Made by a program: the position numbers and the translations under genes. The notes under the pieces are model-generated. The model was not told the DNA's origin. It worked only from the letters and a program-made list of their open reading frames with translations, and ran no database searches. From Roseateles aquatilis (GTDB taxonomy: Bacteria; Pseudomonadota; Gammaproteobacteria; Burkholderiales; Burkholderiaceae_C), in contig NZ_NIOF01000003.1 in the NCBI RefSeq assembly GCF_002205645.1, positions 248,001 through 312,000 on the forward strand: DNA of 64,000 nucleotides. The letters are read 5' to 3'. Below are positions 19,253 to 28,020 of the stretch, one piece after another. Position 1 is the first letter of the stretch. Every line of letters begins with the position of its first letter.

Positions 19253-20194
19253 ATGACCATCAACGATTCGCGCCCCTCCGCCACCGAGCCGACGGCGCAC
19301 GCGGCACCGGCCGAGCACGGACCGCTGGACCCTGACGACGAGGCGGTCGAGGCGCGTGTCGCGCAGGCCGCGGCCGCCGTGGTCGCGAAGACCACCGGTC
19401 ATGCGCCGACCGCGGCCGATGTCGACGCCGAGCGTCGCTTCGGCGGCCTGCGACGCCTGCACGGTGACCGCGACTATGCGCGGCTGCGCGCGGCGCGGTT
19501 CTGCGTCGTCGGGCTGGGCGGCGTGGGCTCCTGGGTGGTGGAGGCGCTGGCCCGCATGGGCGTGGCGCGGCTGGTGCTGATCGACCTCGACCATGTGGCC
19601 GAGTCCAACATCAACCGCCAGGTGCAGGCGCTGGGCAGCACGCTGGGCATGGCCAAGGCCGAGGCGCTGAAGCAGCGCGTCGCCGACATCCACCCGGGTT
19701 GCGAGGTGATCACCATCGAGGACTTCGTCGACGAGGCCAACTGGCCCGCGCTGCTCGGCGACGTCCAGGTGGACGGCATCGTCGACGCCTGCGACCAGGT
19801 GCGCGCCAAGGCGCAGGTGGCGGCCTGGGCGAGGGCGCTCAAGCTGCCGCAGGTCTGCATCGGCGCGGCCGGCGGCAAGCACCGGCCGCAGGACGTGGAG
19901 ATCCTGGACCTGTCCGAGACCACGCATGACCCGCTGCTGTCGAGCCTGCGTCAGCGGCTGCGCAAGTTCCATGCGGCGCCGCGGGAGGGGCGGATGGGCG
20001 TGCGCTGCGTCTTCTCCCGTGAGCCGGTCACGCGGCCGGCGGGTGTCGAGGCCTGCGACATCGACGGCAACCTCAATTGCCACGGCTATGGCTCGAGCGT
20101 GGCGGTCACCGCGGGCTTCGGCATGGTGGCCGCCGCGGAGCTGGTGACGCAGTATGTGAAAGCACTTGCGCGCTCCGAAAAAACCAGCCTATAA
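19253..20194 (+). CDS. tcdA: tRNA threonylcarbamoyladenosine dehydratase (ThiF/E1-like)
   Basis: A 313-residue E1-like adenylating enzyme of the TcdA/CsdL type, which uses ATP to cyclise the threonylcarbamoyl group of t6A37 in tRNA. The Rossmann motif is VVGLGGVGSWVVEALARMGV, followed by LIDLDHVAESNINRQVQA. The end of the E1 domain is FGMVAAAELVTQYV. The first 65 residues are a poorly conserved Ala/Pro-rich leader before RRFGGLRRLHGDRDYARLR, where similarity to E. coli TcdA starts. It precedes the tRNA-Lys cluster, and its last codons overlap a promoter for those tRNAs. Confidence 0.93.
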   Translation: MTINDSRPSATEPTAHAAPAEHGPLDPDDEAVEARVAQAAAAVVAKTTGHAPTAADVDAERRFGGLRRLHGDRDYARLRAARFCVVGLGGVGSWVVEALARMGVARLVLIDLDHVAESNINRQVQALGSTLGMAKAEALKQRVADIHPGCEVITIEDFVDEANWPALLGDVQVDGIVDACDQVRAKAQVAAWARALKLPQVCIGAAGGKHRPQDVEILDLSETTHDPLLSSLRQRLRKFHAAPREGRMGVRCVFSREPVTRPAGVEACDIDGNLNCHGYGSSVAVTAGFGMVAAAELVTQYVKALARSEKTSL

Positions 20195-20195
20195 T
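20166..20195 (+). promoter_or_regulatory. Sigma70 promoter for the tRNA-Lys cluster
   Basis: TTGCGC (20166-20171) and a perfect TATAAT (20190-20195) are separated by 18 bases, about 50 bp upstream of the first tRNA-Lys. The -10 box overlaps the stop codon of tcdA, so the tRNA promoter is embedded in the end of that gene. Confidence 0.7.
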
Positions 20196-20248
20196 CTGCG
20201 GCTCTGCTGAGGGGGCACACCCTCGAAGCGAAGGCTTTAAACAGCTTC

Positions 20249-20324
20249 GGGTCGTTAGCTCAGTCGGTAGAGCAGCGGACTTTTAATCCGTTGGTCGCAG
20301 GTTCGAATCCTGCACGACCCACCA
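20249..20324 (+). tRNA. tRNA-Lys (anticodon TTT)
   Basis: 76 nt including an encoded CCA. The acceptor stem GGGTCGT pairs with ACGACCC. The anticodon stem-loop is GCGGA-CTTTTAA-TCCGT with TTT at 20282-20284. The T arm has GGTTCGAATCC. All cloverleaf pairs are present. Confidence 0.97.
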
Positions 20325-20348
20325 TCCATCTCCGATGGATACCCTTGG

Positions 20349-20424
20349 GGGCTCTTAGCTCAGTTGGTAGAGCAGCGGACTCTTAATCCGTTGGTCGAAG
20401 GTTCGAATCCTTCAGGGCCCACCA
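20349..20424 (+). tRNA. tRNA-Lys (anticodon CTT), copy 1
   Basis: 76 nt including CCA. The acceptor stem GGGCTCT pairs with AGGGCCC using one T-G pair. The anticodon loop is CTCTTAA with CTT as anticodon. It lies 24 bp after tRNA-Lys(TTT) and is probably co-transcribed with it. Confidence 0.97.
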
Positions 20425-20612
20425 ACCGATCTCCTCTGGAGATCGTCTCGAAAGAGATTCGACGCGAGTTGTCACGTTGATCGAAGCGTTAGCGACGATT
20501 GTGCGATTCCTGCAAATCGGATCGATATCGATGAGGGAATCAGGTCGGGACGGGTCGAATATCTGACATAATCGCTGCTTCGCTTGGAAACTGGCGGACA
20601 CGAAAGAATTCA

Positions 20613-20688
20613 GGGCTCTTAGCTCAGTTGGTAGAGCAGCGGACTCTTAATCCGTTGGTCGAAGGTTCGAATCCTTCAGGGCCCACCA
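20613..20688 (+). tRNA. tRNA-Lys (anticodon CTT), copy 2
   Basis: Identical over all 76 nt to the copy at 20349-20424. It is separated from that copy by 188 bp of lower-GC sequence that may hold its own promoter (CATAAT at 20567-20572, poor -35). A strong terminator follows at 20695. Confidence 0.97.
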
Positions 20689-20694
20689 AAGTCG

Positions 20695-20726
20695 AAAGGG
20701 ACTGCAGCTTGCTGCAGTCCCTTTTT
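20695..20726 (+). terminator. Rho-independent terminator after tRNA cluster
   Basis: AAAGGGACTGCAGC (20695-20708) and GCTGCAGTCCCTTT (20711-20724) form a perfect 14-bp stem with a 2-base loop, running into five T residues (20722-20726). Confidence 0.9.
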
Positions 20727-20844
20727 GCATTTCCCGTGCCGATCCTGCGCGCGGCCGGACCTTCCGCCGCCCCAGGGGCTTTGCTCGCTCGGCTAGACTG
20801 CCGGCCGCATTCACCGCACTCGTTTCACCGAGGCTCATCGCGCC

Positions 20845-21948
20845 ATGTCCCAGACGTCCCAGATCCAAGAAGCCACGTTGCTGCAGGCCCTGCAGCAGGT
20901 CGTGGACCCGAACACCGGCCGCGACTTCGTCACGACGAAGCAGTTGCGCCACCTGAAGGTGCAGGGCGACGCGGTCAGCTTCGACATCGAACTGGGTTAT
21001 CCCGCCGCCAGCCAGATCGACGGCCTGCGCGCGGCGCTGGTCGCCGCGGCGCGGGCGGTGCCGGGCGTCGGCAATGTCAGCGTGGGCGTGAGCAGCGTCA
21101 TCACCGCGCACGCGGTGCAGCGCGGCGTGCAACTGCTGCCGGGCGTGAAGAACATCGTCGCGGTTGCGTCCGGCAAGGGCGGCGTGGGCAAGAGCACCAC
21201 GGCGGCCAACCTGGCGCTGGCGCTGTCGGCCGAGGGCGCCAAGGTCGGCCTGCTGGACGCCGATATCTATGGTCCCAGCCTGCCGCTGATGCTGGGCGTC
21301 AGCGGCCGTCCGGAAAGCACCGACGGCCAGACGATGGAGCCGCTGGAATCTCACGGCCTGCAGTTGATGTCGATCGGCTTCCTGGTCGAGGACGACCAGG
21401 CGATGGTCTGGCGCGGCCCGATGGCCACGCAGGCGCTGGAGCAACTGCTGCGCCAGACGCGTTGGCGTGATCTGGACTACCTGGTCATCGACATGCCGCC
21501 CGGCACCGGTGACATCCAGCTGACCCTGTCCCAACGCGTGCCGGTGAGCGGCGCGGTGATCGTGACCACGCCGCAGGACATCGCGCTGATCGACGCGAAG
21601 AAGGGCCTCAAGATGTTCGAGAAGGTCGGCGTGCCCATCCTGGGCATCGTCGAGAACATGGCCATCCACGTCTGCAGCCATTGCGGCCACGCCGAGCACA
21701 TCTTCGGCAGCGGCGGCGGCCAGCGCATGGCGGACCAGTACGGGCAGGAGCTGCTGGGCTCACTGCCGCTGGCGATGGCCATCCGCGAGCAGGCCGACAG
21801 CGGCAAGCCCACCGTCGTGGCCGAGCCCGACAGCCCGCACGCGCAGGCCTACAAGGCCATCGCGCGCAAGGTGGCGGTGAAGCTGGCGGGGCAGGCGAAG
21901 GACTACTCGTCGAAGTTCCCGACGATCACGATCTCGAAGAACACCTGA
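20845..21948 (+). CDS. apbC: Iron-sulfur cluster carrier protein ApbC (Mrp)
   Basis: A 367-residue P-loop ATPase that carries and delivers [4Fe-4S] clusters. An N-terminal MIP18/DUF59 domain covers about residues 8-85. The deviant Walker A follows in VAVASGKGGVGKSTTAANLA, then LLDADIYGPSLP, and later DYLVIDMPPGTGD. The cluster-binding CxxC is in HVCSHCGH. The length matches E. coli Mrp (369). It is a single gene between two terminators. Cluster delivery to the neighbouring Fe-S-rich formate dehydrogenase is possible but is only an inference from position. Confidence 0.95.
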   Translation: MSQTSQIQEATLLQALQQVVDPNTGRDFVTTKQLRHLKVQGDAVSFDIELGYPAASQIDGLRAALVAAARAVPGVGNVSVGVSSVITAHAVQRGVQLLPGVKNIVAVASGKGGVGKSTTAANLALALSAEGAKVGLLDADIYGPSLPLMLGVSGRPESTDGQTMEPLESHGLQLMSIGFLVEDDQAMVWRGPMATQALEQLLRQTRWRDLDYLVIDMPPGTGDIQLTLSQRVPVSGAVIVTTPQDIALIDAKKGLKMFEKVGVPILGIVENMAIHVCSHCGHAEHIFGSGGGQRMADQYGQELLGSLPLAMAIREQADSGKPTVVAEPDSPHAQAYKAIARKVAVKLAGQAKDYSSKFPTITISKNT

Positions 21949-21992
21949 CGCGAGACGCGACGCGCCTCGGCGCGCGCGACCGCCGCGCCATC

Positions 21993-22029
21993 ACCGGCCG
22001 CCGACGGCAACGTCGCCGGCCGGTTTTTT
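21993..22029 (+). terminator. Rho-independent terminator after apbC
   Basis: ACCGGCCGCCGACG (21993-22006) pairs with CGTCGCCGGCCGGT (22011-22024) with one mismatch around a GCAA loop, followed by TTTTTT. It separates apbC from the formate dehydrogenase operon. The rest of the 318-bp gene-free stretch (21949-22266) holds a weak sigma54-like site and the fdhA ribosome-binding site. Confidence 0.88.
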
Positions 22030-22102
22030 CTGGGCGCGATCATCGCGACCAGCGACCAGCGATCAGCGCTGCTCGCCGCGGTGCACAAAACTTTGCCTCC
22101 CA

Positions 22103-22119
22103 CCGGCACGCGACCTGCC
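22103..22119 (+). promoter_or_regulatory. Possible sigma54 (-24/-12) promoter upstream of fdhA
   Basis: CCGGCACGCGACCTGCC keeps the invariant GG and GC with exactly 10 bases between them, and the GGCACG core. It departs from consensus at the T before GG and in CTGC for TTGC. It is about 150 bp upstream of fdhA. In GC-rich DNA such a match may be chance, and no bound activator site was seen. Confidence 0.22.
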
Positions 22120-22266
22120 GTGTGCGCCCTGCATCCGCTCCCTGCGGACAGGGGTGACTACGGATTGGACAAACCCCGGGCTTTGTGCCGAAATAGGCCG
22201 GCGGGCCGCGTGCCGGCCGTGTGATTCACCCAGGTCGGCCACGACGCCGAACCCAGGAGGCATCAG

Positions 22267-25200
22267 ATGGACATGAACCGGAGGCACTTCTTCCGGGTGA
22301 GCGGGGCGGCCGTGATGGGCTCCAGCCTCGTCGCGCTGGGGTTCTCCCCCACCGCCGCGCTGGCCGAGACACGCCAGTTCAAGCTCGCCCGGGCGACCGA
22401 GACCCGCAACACCTGTCCCTACTGCTCGGTAGGCTGCGGCGTCATCATGTACTCGCTCGGCGACAAGGCGAAGAACGTCACCGCCGACATCGTCCACATC
22501 GAGGGCGACCCCGACCACCCCGTCAATCGCGGCACGCTGTGCCCCAAGGGCGCGGGCCTGCTGGACTTCGTCCACAGCCCCAACCGCCTGAAGTACCCGG
22601 AGATCCGCGAGGCCGGCGCCAAGGAGTGGAAACGCGTCAGCTGGAACGAGGCGATGGACCGCTTCGTCAAGCTGCTCAAGGCCGACCGCGACGCCAACTT
22701 CATCGCCACCAACAGCGACGGCAAGACCGTCAACCGCTGGCTGTCCAGCGGCATGATCTGCGCCTCCGCATCCTCCAACGAATCGGGCTACATCACCCAC
22801 AAGGCGATGCGCTCGATGGGGATGCTCGCGTTCGACAACCAAGCCCGCGTTTGACACGGACCGACGGTGGCCAGTCTGGCCCCGACGTTCGGCCGCGGCG
22901 CGATGACCAACCACTGGGTGGACATCAAGAACGCCGACCTGGTGCTGATCATGGGCGGCAATGCCGCCGAGGCGCATCCCTGCGGCTTCAAGTGGGTGAT
23001 CGAGGCCAAGCATCACAACAAGGCCCGGTTGATCGTGGTGGACCCGCGCTTCACGCGCTCGGCCGCGATGAGCGACTACTACGCGCCGATCCGCGCGGGG
23101 TCCGACATCGCGTTCCTCGGCGGCGTCATCAACTACCTGCTGAGCAACGACAAGATCCAGCACGAGTACGTGCGCCATTACACGAACGCGCCTTTCATCG
23201 TCGGCGAGGGCTACAAGTTCGACGACGGCATCTTCTCCGGCTACGACGAGACCAAGCGCGCCTACAGCAACGCGTCCTGGGCCTACGAGATGGACGAGAA
23301 GGGTTTCGCCAAGGTCGACATGACCATGCAGCACCCGCGCTGCGTGCTGCAGGTGATGAAGCAGCATTACGCGCGCTACACGCCGGAGATGGTCAGCCAG
23401 ATCACCGGCACGCCCAAGGACAAGTTCGTCGAGGTGTGCCGCCAGATCGCCGAGACCTCGGCGCCGGGCAAGGTCATGACGGTGATGTACGCGCTGGGCT
23501 GGACGCAGCACAGCCAGGGCTCGCAGATCATCCGCACCGGCGCCCTGATGCAGCTGCTGCTGGGCAACATCGGCCTGCCGGGCGGCGGCATGAACGCGCT
23601 GCGCGGCCACAGCAACATCCAGGGCCTGACCGACCTGGGCCTGCTGTCCACCTCGCTGACCGGCTACATGAGCCTGGCCAAGGACAGCGAGCAGGACCTG
23701 CCCACGTACTACAAGAGCCGCGCCACCCAGCCGCTGCGGCCCAACCAGATGAGCTTCTGGCAGAACTATCCCAAGTTCTTCGTCAGCCAGCAGAAGGCGT
23801 GGTGGGGCAAGGCCGCGACCAAGGACAACGACTGGGCCTTCCATTACCTGCCCAAGTGGGACAAGGGCTACGACGTGCTGCAGGCCTTTGAGCTGATGCA
23901 CCAGGGCAAGGTCAACGGCTACATCTGCCAGGGCTTCAACCCGGTGGGGTCCTTCCCCAACAAGCAGAAGATCGTCGAGAGCCTGTCCAAGCTCAAGTTC
24001 CTGGCCATCATCGATCCGCTCAACACCGAGACCGCCGAGTTCTGGAAGAACTTCGGCGAGCACAACGACGTGAAGAGCGAGGACATCCAGACCGTGGTCT
24101 TCCGCTTCCCCAGCACCTGTTTCGCGGAGGAGGACGGCTCGCTGACCAACTCCGGGCGCTGGCTGCAGTGGCACTGGAAGGGCGCCGAGCCCCCCGGCGA
24201 GGCCAAGGGCGACGCCGAGATCATCGCGGAGATCTTCCTGCGCATGCGGGCGATGTACCAGAAGGACGGCGGCGCGTATCCGGACCCGATCGTCAACCTG
24301 ACCTGGCCGTACAAGATCCAGAACAGCCCCTCGGCCGAGGAGCTGGCGATGGAGTTCAACGGCAAGGCGCTGAGCGACGTCACCGACCCCAAGGACCCGA
24401 CCAAGGTGCTGGCCAAGGCCGGCGAGCAGCTGTCGGGCTTCGGGCTGCTGCGCGACGACGGCTCCACCAGCAGCGGCTGCTGGATCTACGCCGGCGCGTG
24501 GACGCAGGCCGGCAACCAGATGGCGCGGCGCGACAACAGCGATCCGTGGGGCATCGGCCAGACGCTGAACTGGGCCTGGGCCTGGCCGGCGAACCGGCGC
24601 GTGCTCTACAACGCGGCCTCCTGCGATCCGACCGGCAAGCCGTGGAACGCCAGGCGGCGGCTGATCAGCTGGAGCGGCGACAAGTGGGGCGGCTCCGACG
24701 TGCCGGACATCCGGCCCGACGCCAACCCCAACGACGAGGACGCGGTGCGGCCCTTCATCATGACGGGCGAGGGCGTGGCGCGGCTGTTCGCGCCCAGCGG
24801 CATGGTGGACGGTCCGCTGCCGGAGCATTACGAGCCGTTCGAGTCGCCACTCGACAACAACCCGCTGCATCCGACCAACCCGAAGGCGAAGAACAACCCG
24901 GCGGGCCGCGTGTTCAAGGGCGACTTCGCGCAGTTCGGCAAGCCGGACAAGTTCCCGTACGTGGCCACGAGCTACCGGCTGACCGAGCACTTCCATTACT
25001 GGACCAAGAATGTGCGCACCAGCGCCATCATCCAGCCGCAGCAGTTCGTGGAGATCGGCGAGGAGCTCGCGAAGGAGAAGGGCATCGCCAACGGCGACCA
25101 GGTCAAGGTCAGCTCCAACCGCGGCTTCATCAAGGCCGTGGCGGTGGTGACCAAGCGCGTGGCGTCGCTGGACGTGGGGGGCAAGCGGGTGCATACCGTC

Positions 25201-25338
25201 GGCTTGCCGAATCATTGGGGCTTCGTCGGCGTGGCCAAGCCCGGTTATCTGGTCAACACGTTGACGCCGTTCGTCGGCGACGCGAACACCCAGACGCCGG
25301 AGTTCAAGAGCTTCACCGTCAACATCGAGAAGGCTTGA
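22267..25338 (+). CDS. fdnG: Formate dehydrogenase-N/O type alpha subunit, selenocysteine-containing
   Basis: Catalytic molybdenum/tungsten subunit of 1023 residues that oxidises formate to CO2, probably on the periplasmic face. The reading frame runs through a TGA at 22852-22854 read as selenocysteine: the flanks read FDNQARV-Sec-HGPTVASLAPTFGRG, and the position is residue 196, the same as in E. coli FdnG (1015 aa). A Tat signal (MNRRHFFRVSGAAVMG) precedes the [4Fe-4S] ligands NTCPYCSVGCG. Molybdopterin-binding segments follow throughout, ending in NRGFIKAVAVVTKRV. AGGAGG lies six bases before the ATG. fdnH starts 4 bp after the stop. Confidence 0.96.
22852..22890 (+). promoter_or_regulatory. 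Selenocysteine TGA codon and bacterial SECIS hairpin
   Basis: Directly after the TGA the RNA can form GG-U-GGCC-AGUCU-GGCC-CC (22866-22883): a 4-bp upper stem, a bulged U at 22868, a 2-bp continuation, and an apical loop with GU (22874-22875). A bulged U and a GU in the loop are the features SelB recognises in E. coli fdhF and fdnG SECIS elements. The hairpin lies 11 bases past the TGA, in the expected range. Confidence 0.82.
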
Positions 25339-25341
25339 GCC

Positions 25342-26298
25342 ATGTCCTCACTGCAATCCCTCGACATCGCCAAGCGCTCCGCCACCACGCTGCCCAGCCC
25401 CGACGCGCGGCGGCACATCCCGGAGGTGGCCAAGCTCATCGATGTCTCGTCCTGCATCGGCTGCAAGGCCTGCCAGGTGGCCTGCATGCAGTGGAACGAC
25501 CTGCGCGACGAGGTGGGCGAGAACCACGGCACCTACGACAACCCGCGCGACCTGACGCCGCAGTCCTGGACGGTGATGCGCTTCTCCGAGGTGGAGGTCG
25601 TCGAGAACAAGCTCGAATGGCTGATCCGCAAGGACGGCTGCATGCATTGCGACGATCCGGGCTGCCTCAAGAGCTGTCCGGCGCCGGGCGCGATCGTGAA
25701 GTACCAGAACGGCATCGTCGACTTCATCTCCGAGCACTGCATCGGCTGCGGCAACTGCGTGACGGGCTGCCCCTTCGACGTGCCGCGCATCTCCAAGGCC
25801 GACAACAAAGCCTACAAGTGCAGCCTGTGCTCGGACCGCGTCGGCGTCGGCCTGGAGCCGGCCTGCGTGAAGGCCTGCCCGACCGGGGCGATCCGCTTCG
25901 GCTCCAAGGAGGACATGCTGGAGTTCGGCGCCGAGCGCATCGTCGACCTGAAGGAGCGCGGCTACGCCAATGCCGGCGTGTACGACCCGCCGGGCGTCGG
26001 CGGCACGCACGTGGTCTACGTGCTGCAGCACGCGGACCAGCCCGGGCTGTACCACGGCCTGCCCAAGGATCCGCGCATCAGCCCGCTGGTGTCCCTGTGG
26101 AAGGGCGCGGCCAAGCCGTTGGCGGTGGCCGCGATGATCGGCGCCGCGGTGGCGGGCTTCTTCCATTACATGAAGGTGGGACCGCTGGAGTCCGGCCATG
26201 ACGAGCCGGACGAGGACGAGGAGTTCGCCGACGAGGCGCGCCGCGACGGCCGCCCGGCATCGCGTGCCCCGATCGCTCCGCCGGACGGCGGCCTCTGA
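25342..26298 (+). CDS. fdnH: Formate dehydrogenase beta subunit (four [4Fe-4S] ferredoxin-like)
   Basis: A 318-residue electron-transfer subunit. Four cysteine clusters are visible: [35 protein letters not shown] with C at CPFD, and CSLC with CVKAC. These carry electrons from the catalytic subunit to the cytochrome. A single membrane helix near residues 254-275 ([19 protein letters not shown]) anchors the protein, as in E. coli FdnH. It is followed by an acidic tail ([13 protein letters not shown]) and a short Arg/Pro-rich end. Four base pairs separate it from fdnG. Confidence 0.96.
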   Translation: MSSLQSLDIAKRSATTLPSPDARRHIPEVAKLIDVSSCIGCKACQVACMQWNDLRDEVGENHGTYDNPRDLTPQSWTVMRFSEVEVVENKLEWLIRKDGCMHCDDPGCLKSCPAPGAIVKYQNGIVDFISEHCIGCGNCVTGCPFDVPRISKADNKAYKCSLCSDRVGVGLEPACVKACPTGAIRFGSKEDMLEFGAERIVDLKERGYANAGVYDPPGVGGTHVVYVLQHADQPGLYHGLPKDPRISPLVSLWKGAAKPLAVAAMIGAAVAGFFHYMKVGPLESGHDEPDEDEEFADEARRDGRPASRAPIAPPDGGL

Positions 26299-26318
26299 AC
26301 CCCACACGGGAGATCGTC

Positions 26319-26942
26319 ATGGCCTTGCTGCAACGTTATCGCGACAGCCAACGGATCAACCACTGGATCGTCGCGCTGCTGTTCCTGTGCGCCGGGCTCT
26401 CGGGCCTGGCCTTCTTCCACCCCAGCCTGTTCTTCCTGACCAACCTGTTCGGGGGCGGCCCGTGGACGCGGGTGCTGCACCCCTACATGGGCGTGGCGAT
26501 GGTAGTGGCCTTCGTCTTCCTCGCGCTGCAGATGTGGCGGGACAACCTCTGGACCGGCGCCGACTCGCAATGGATGCGCCAGAGCGCCGGCCTGATCGCG
26601 GGCAGGGACAAGGCGGCGGCGCACCCGGCCTACAAGTACAACGCCGGACAGAAGATCGTGTTCTGGATCATGGTGGTGTCGCTGCTGATCCTGTTCGTCA
26701 CCGGATTCATGTTCTGGCATGCCTGGTTTCCGGAGGGCAACATCCTGATGCGGCGCATCGCGGTGGTGCTGCACTCGGCCTCGGCGGCGATCCTGATCCT
26801 GACGATCATCATCCACGTCTATGCCGCGATCTGGGTCAAGGGGTCGATCCGGGCGATGACCCGTGGCACAGTCACCGAGACCTGGGCCGCCCACAACCAC
26901 CCGTTGTGGCACCGGGAAGTGAAGGAGCGCCCCCCCGCATGA
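26319..26942 (+). CDS. fdnI: Formate dehydrogenase gamma subunit (cytochrome b556)
   Basis: A 207-residue membrane cytochrome b that passes electrons from the Fe-S subunit to quinone. Four transmembrane helices carry haem-ligand histidines, for example RINHWIVALLFLCAGLSGLA, RVLHPYMGVAMVVAF and RIAVVLHSASAAILILTIIIHVYAA. The ending VKGSIRAMTRGTVTETWAAHNHPLWHREV is typical of the family. GGGAG precedes the ATG at 26319. Its stop overlaps the fdhE ATG (ATGA). Confidence 0.95.
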   Translation: MALLQRYRDSQRINHWIVALLFLCAGLSGLAFFHPSLFFLTNLFGGGPWTRVLHPYMGVAMVVAFVFLALQMWRDNLWTGADSQWMRQSAGLIAGRDKAAAHPAYKYNAGQKIVFWIMVVSLLILFVTGFMFWHAWFPEGNILMRRIAVVLHSASAAILILTIIIHVYAAIWVKGSIRAMTRGTVTETWAAHNHPLWHREVKERPPA

Positions 26943-28018
26943 CCGACAGCCGTCCCGTCCGTCTGATGACACCCGAGGAGATCGCGGTGAACGCCGGCGC
27001 GCGCGCCGCGCCGCTGCATACCCCCGACATCGGCCTCTTCGCCGAACGCGCGCTGCGGCTGCGTCAGCTCGCTGAGGGCCACGCGATGCGGGACTACCTG
27101 ATGTTCGCGGCCGAGCTGGTCCAGCGCCAGGATGGGCTGCTGAAGCAGCCGCGCGTGCTCAAGCTGCCCGACGAGACCGCGATCAACAGCGCGATGGTCG
27201 GCGGCGAGCCGCCGCTGGACGCGCAGCGCTTCCCGCGCGACCCGGTGTGGCGCGAGGAACTGCGGGCGCTGCTGGCCGCGTTGGCCCAGGCGACGATTCC
27301 CGAGCCGACCCGCGCGCTCGTGCGGCAATGGGCCGATGCCGACGACGACCTGCTGGAGAAGCAGGCCACGGCGTTGCTGGCCGGCGGCGGGCCGGGGCTG
27401 GACCCGGCCGGCGCGCCGTTGATCGCCGCCGCGCTGCAGGTGTACTGGACGCGCCTGGTGCGGCAGCTGCAGGACCGTTACGAGCAGGGCGACCGCGGCC
27501 AGAACGTGCCGCCGTTCTGGCAGATCGACGACCCGACGGTGTGCCCGTGCTGCGGCTCGCGGCCGGTGGCGTCCATCACCCGCGTCGCGGCGGAGCTGTC
27601 GGGGCAGCGTTTCCTGGCGTGCTCGTTGTGCGGCACGCAGTGGCATTACGTGCGCATCAAGTGCACGCATTGCCAGGGCACCAAGGGCATCAGCTTCCAG
27701 GGCCTGGTCGGCGAGGACGGCAGGAAGTCCGAGGCCGTGCAGGCCGAGTGCTGCGAGACCTGCGGGCATTACCTGAAGCAGGTCCACATGGAAAAGGACC
27801 TGCGCGTCGAGCCGCTGGCCGACGACCTGGCGACGCTGACGCTGGACCTGCTGGTCGGCGAGCTGGGCCTGGCGCGGCGGGGCTTCAATCCGTTGCTGAT
27901 CCTGGGCGAGCCGGAGGCCGCGCACGACGGCCGGCACGCCGCGCACGGCGCCGCCGCCGACACGGCGCCCGCCGTGTACCAGGAGGGCGCGCCGCCGCCC
28001 GATCCCGGGAGACATTGA
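26939..28018 (+). CDS. fdhE: Formate dehydrogenase accessory protein FdhE
   Basis: A 359-residue cytoplasmic maturation factor needed for active respiratory formate dehydrogenases. It contains four CxxC pairs in the C-terminal half, a rubredoxin-like metal site: [27 protein letters not shown] and CETCGHYLK. The conserved [16 protein letters not shown] and [20 protein letters not shown] are present. The last 40 residues are a low-complexity Ala/His/Pro tail beyond the usual end. Start by ATGA overlap with fdnI. selA follows after 2 bp. Confidence 0.94.
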   Translation: MTDSRPVRLMTPEEIAVNAGARAAPLHTPDIGLFAERALRLRQLAEGHAMRDYLMFAAELVQRQDGLLKQPRVLKLPDETAINSAMVGGEPPLDAQRFPRDPVWREELRALLAALAQATIPEPTRALVRQWADADDDLLEKQATALLAGGGPGLDPAGAPLIAAALQVYWTRLVRQLQDRYEQGDRGQNVPPFWQIDDPTVCPCCGSRPVASITRVAAELSGQRFLACSLCGTQWHYVRIKCTHCQGTKGISFQGLVGEDGRKSEAVQAECCETCGHYLKQVHMEKDLRVEPLADDLATLTLDLLVGELGLARRGFNPLLILGEPEAAHDGRHAAHGAAADTAPAVYQEGAPPPDPGRH

Positions 28019-28020
28019 GC

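Noticed and set aside
20349-20688. The duplicated tRNA-Lys(CTT) as attL/attR of an integrated element
   Set aside because: Only 188 bp without an integrase or cargo lies between the copies.
22063-25215. A 1050-codon open frame on the minus strand
   Set aside because: It is the antisense shadow of fdnG in very GC-rich DNA; its translation is His/Arg/Val-rich with no domain.
22267-25338. Formate dehydrogenase as a broken gene with a premature stop at 22852
   Set aside because: The TGA is at the conserved Sec position, a SECIS-like hairpin follows, and selA, selB and selC lie downstream.
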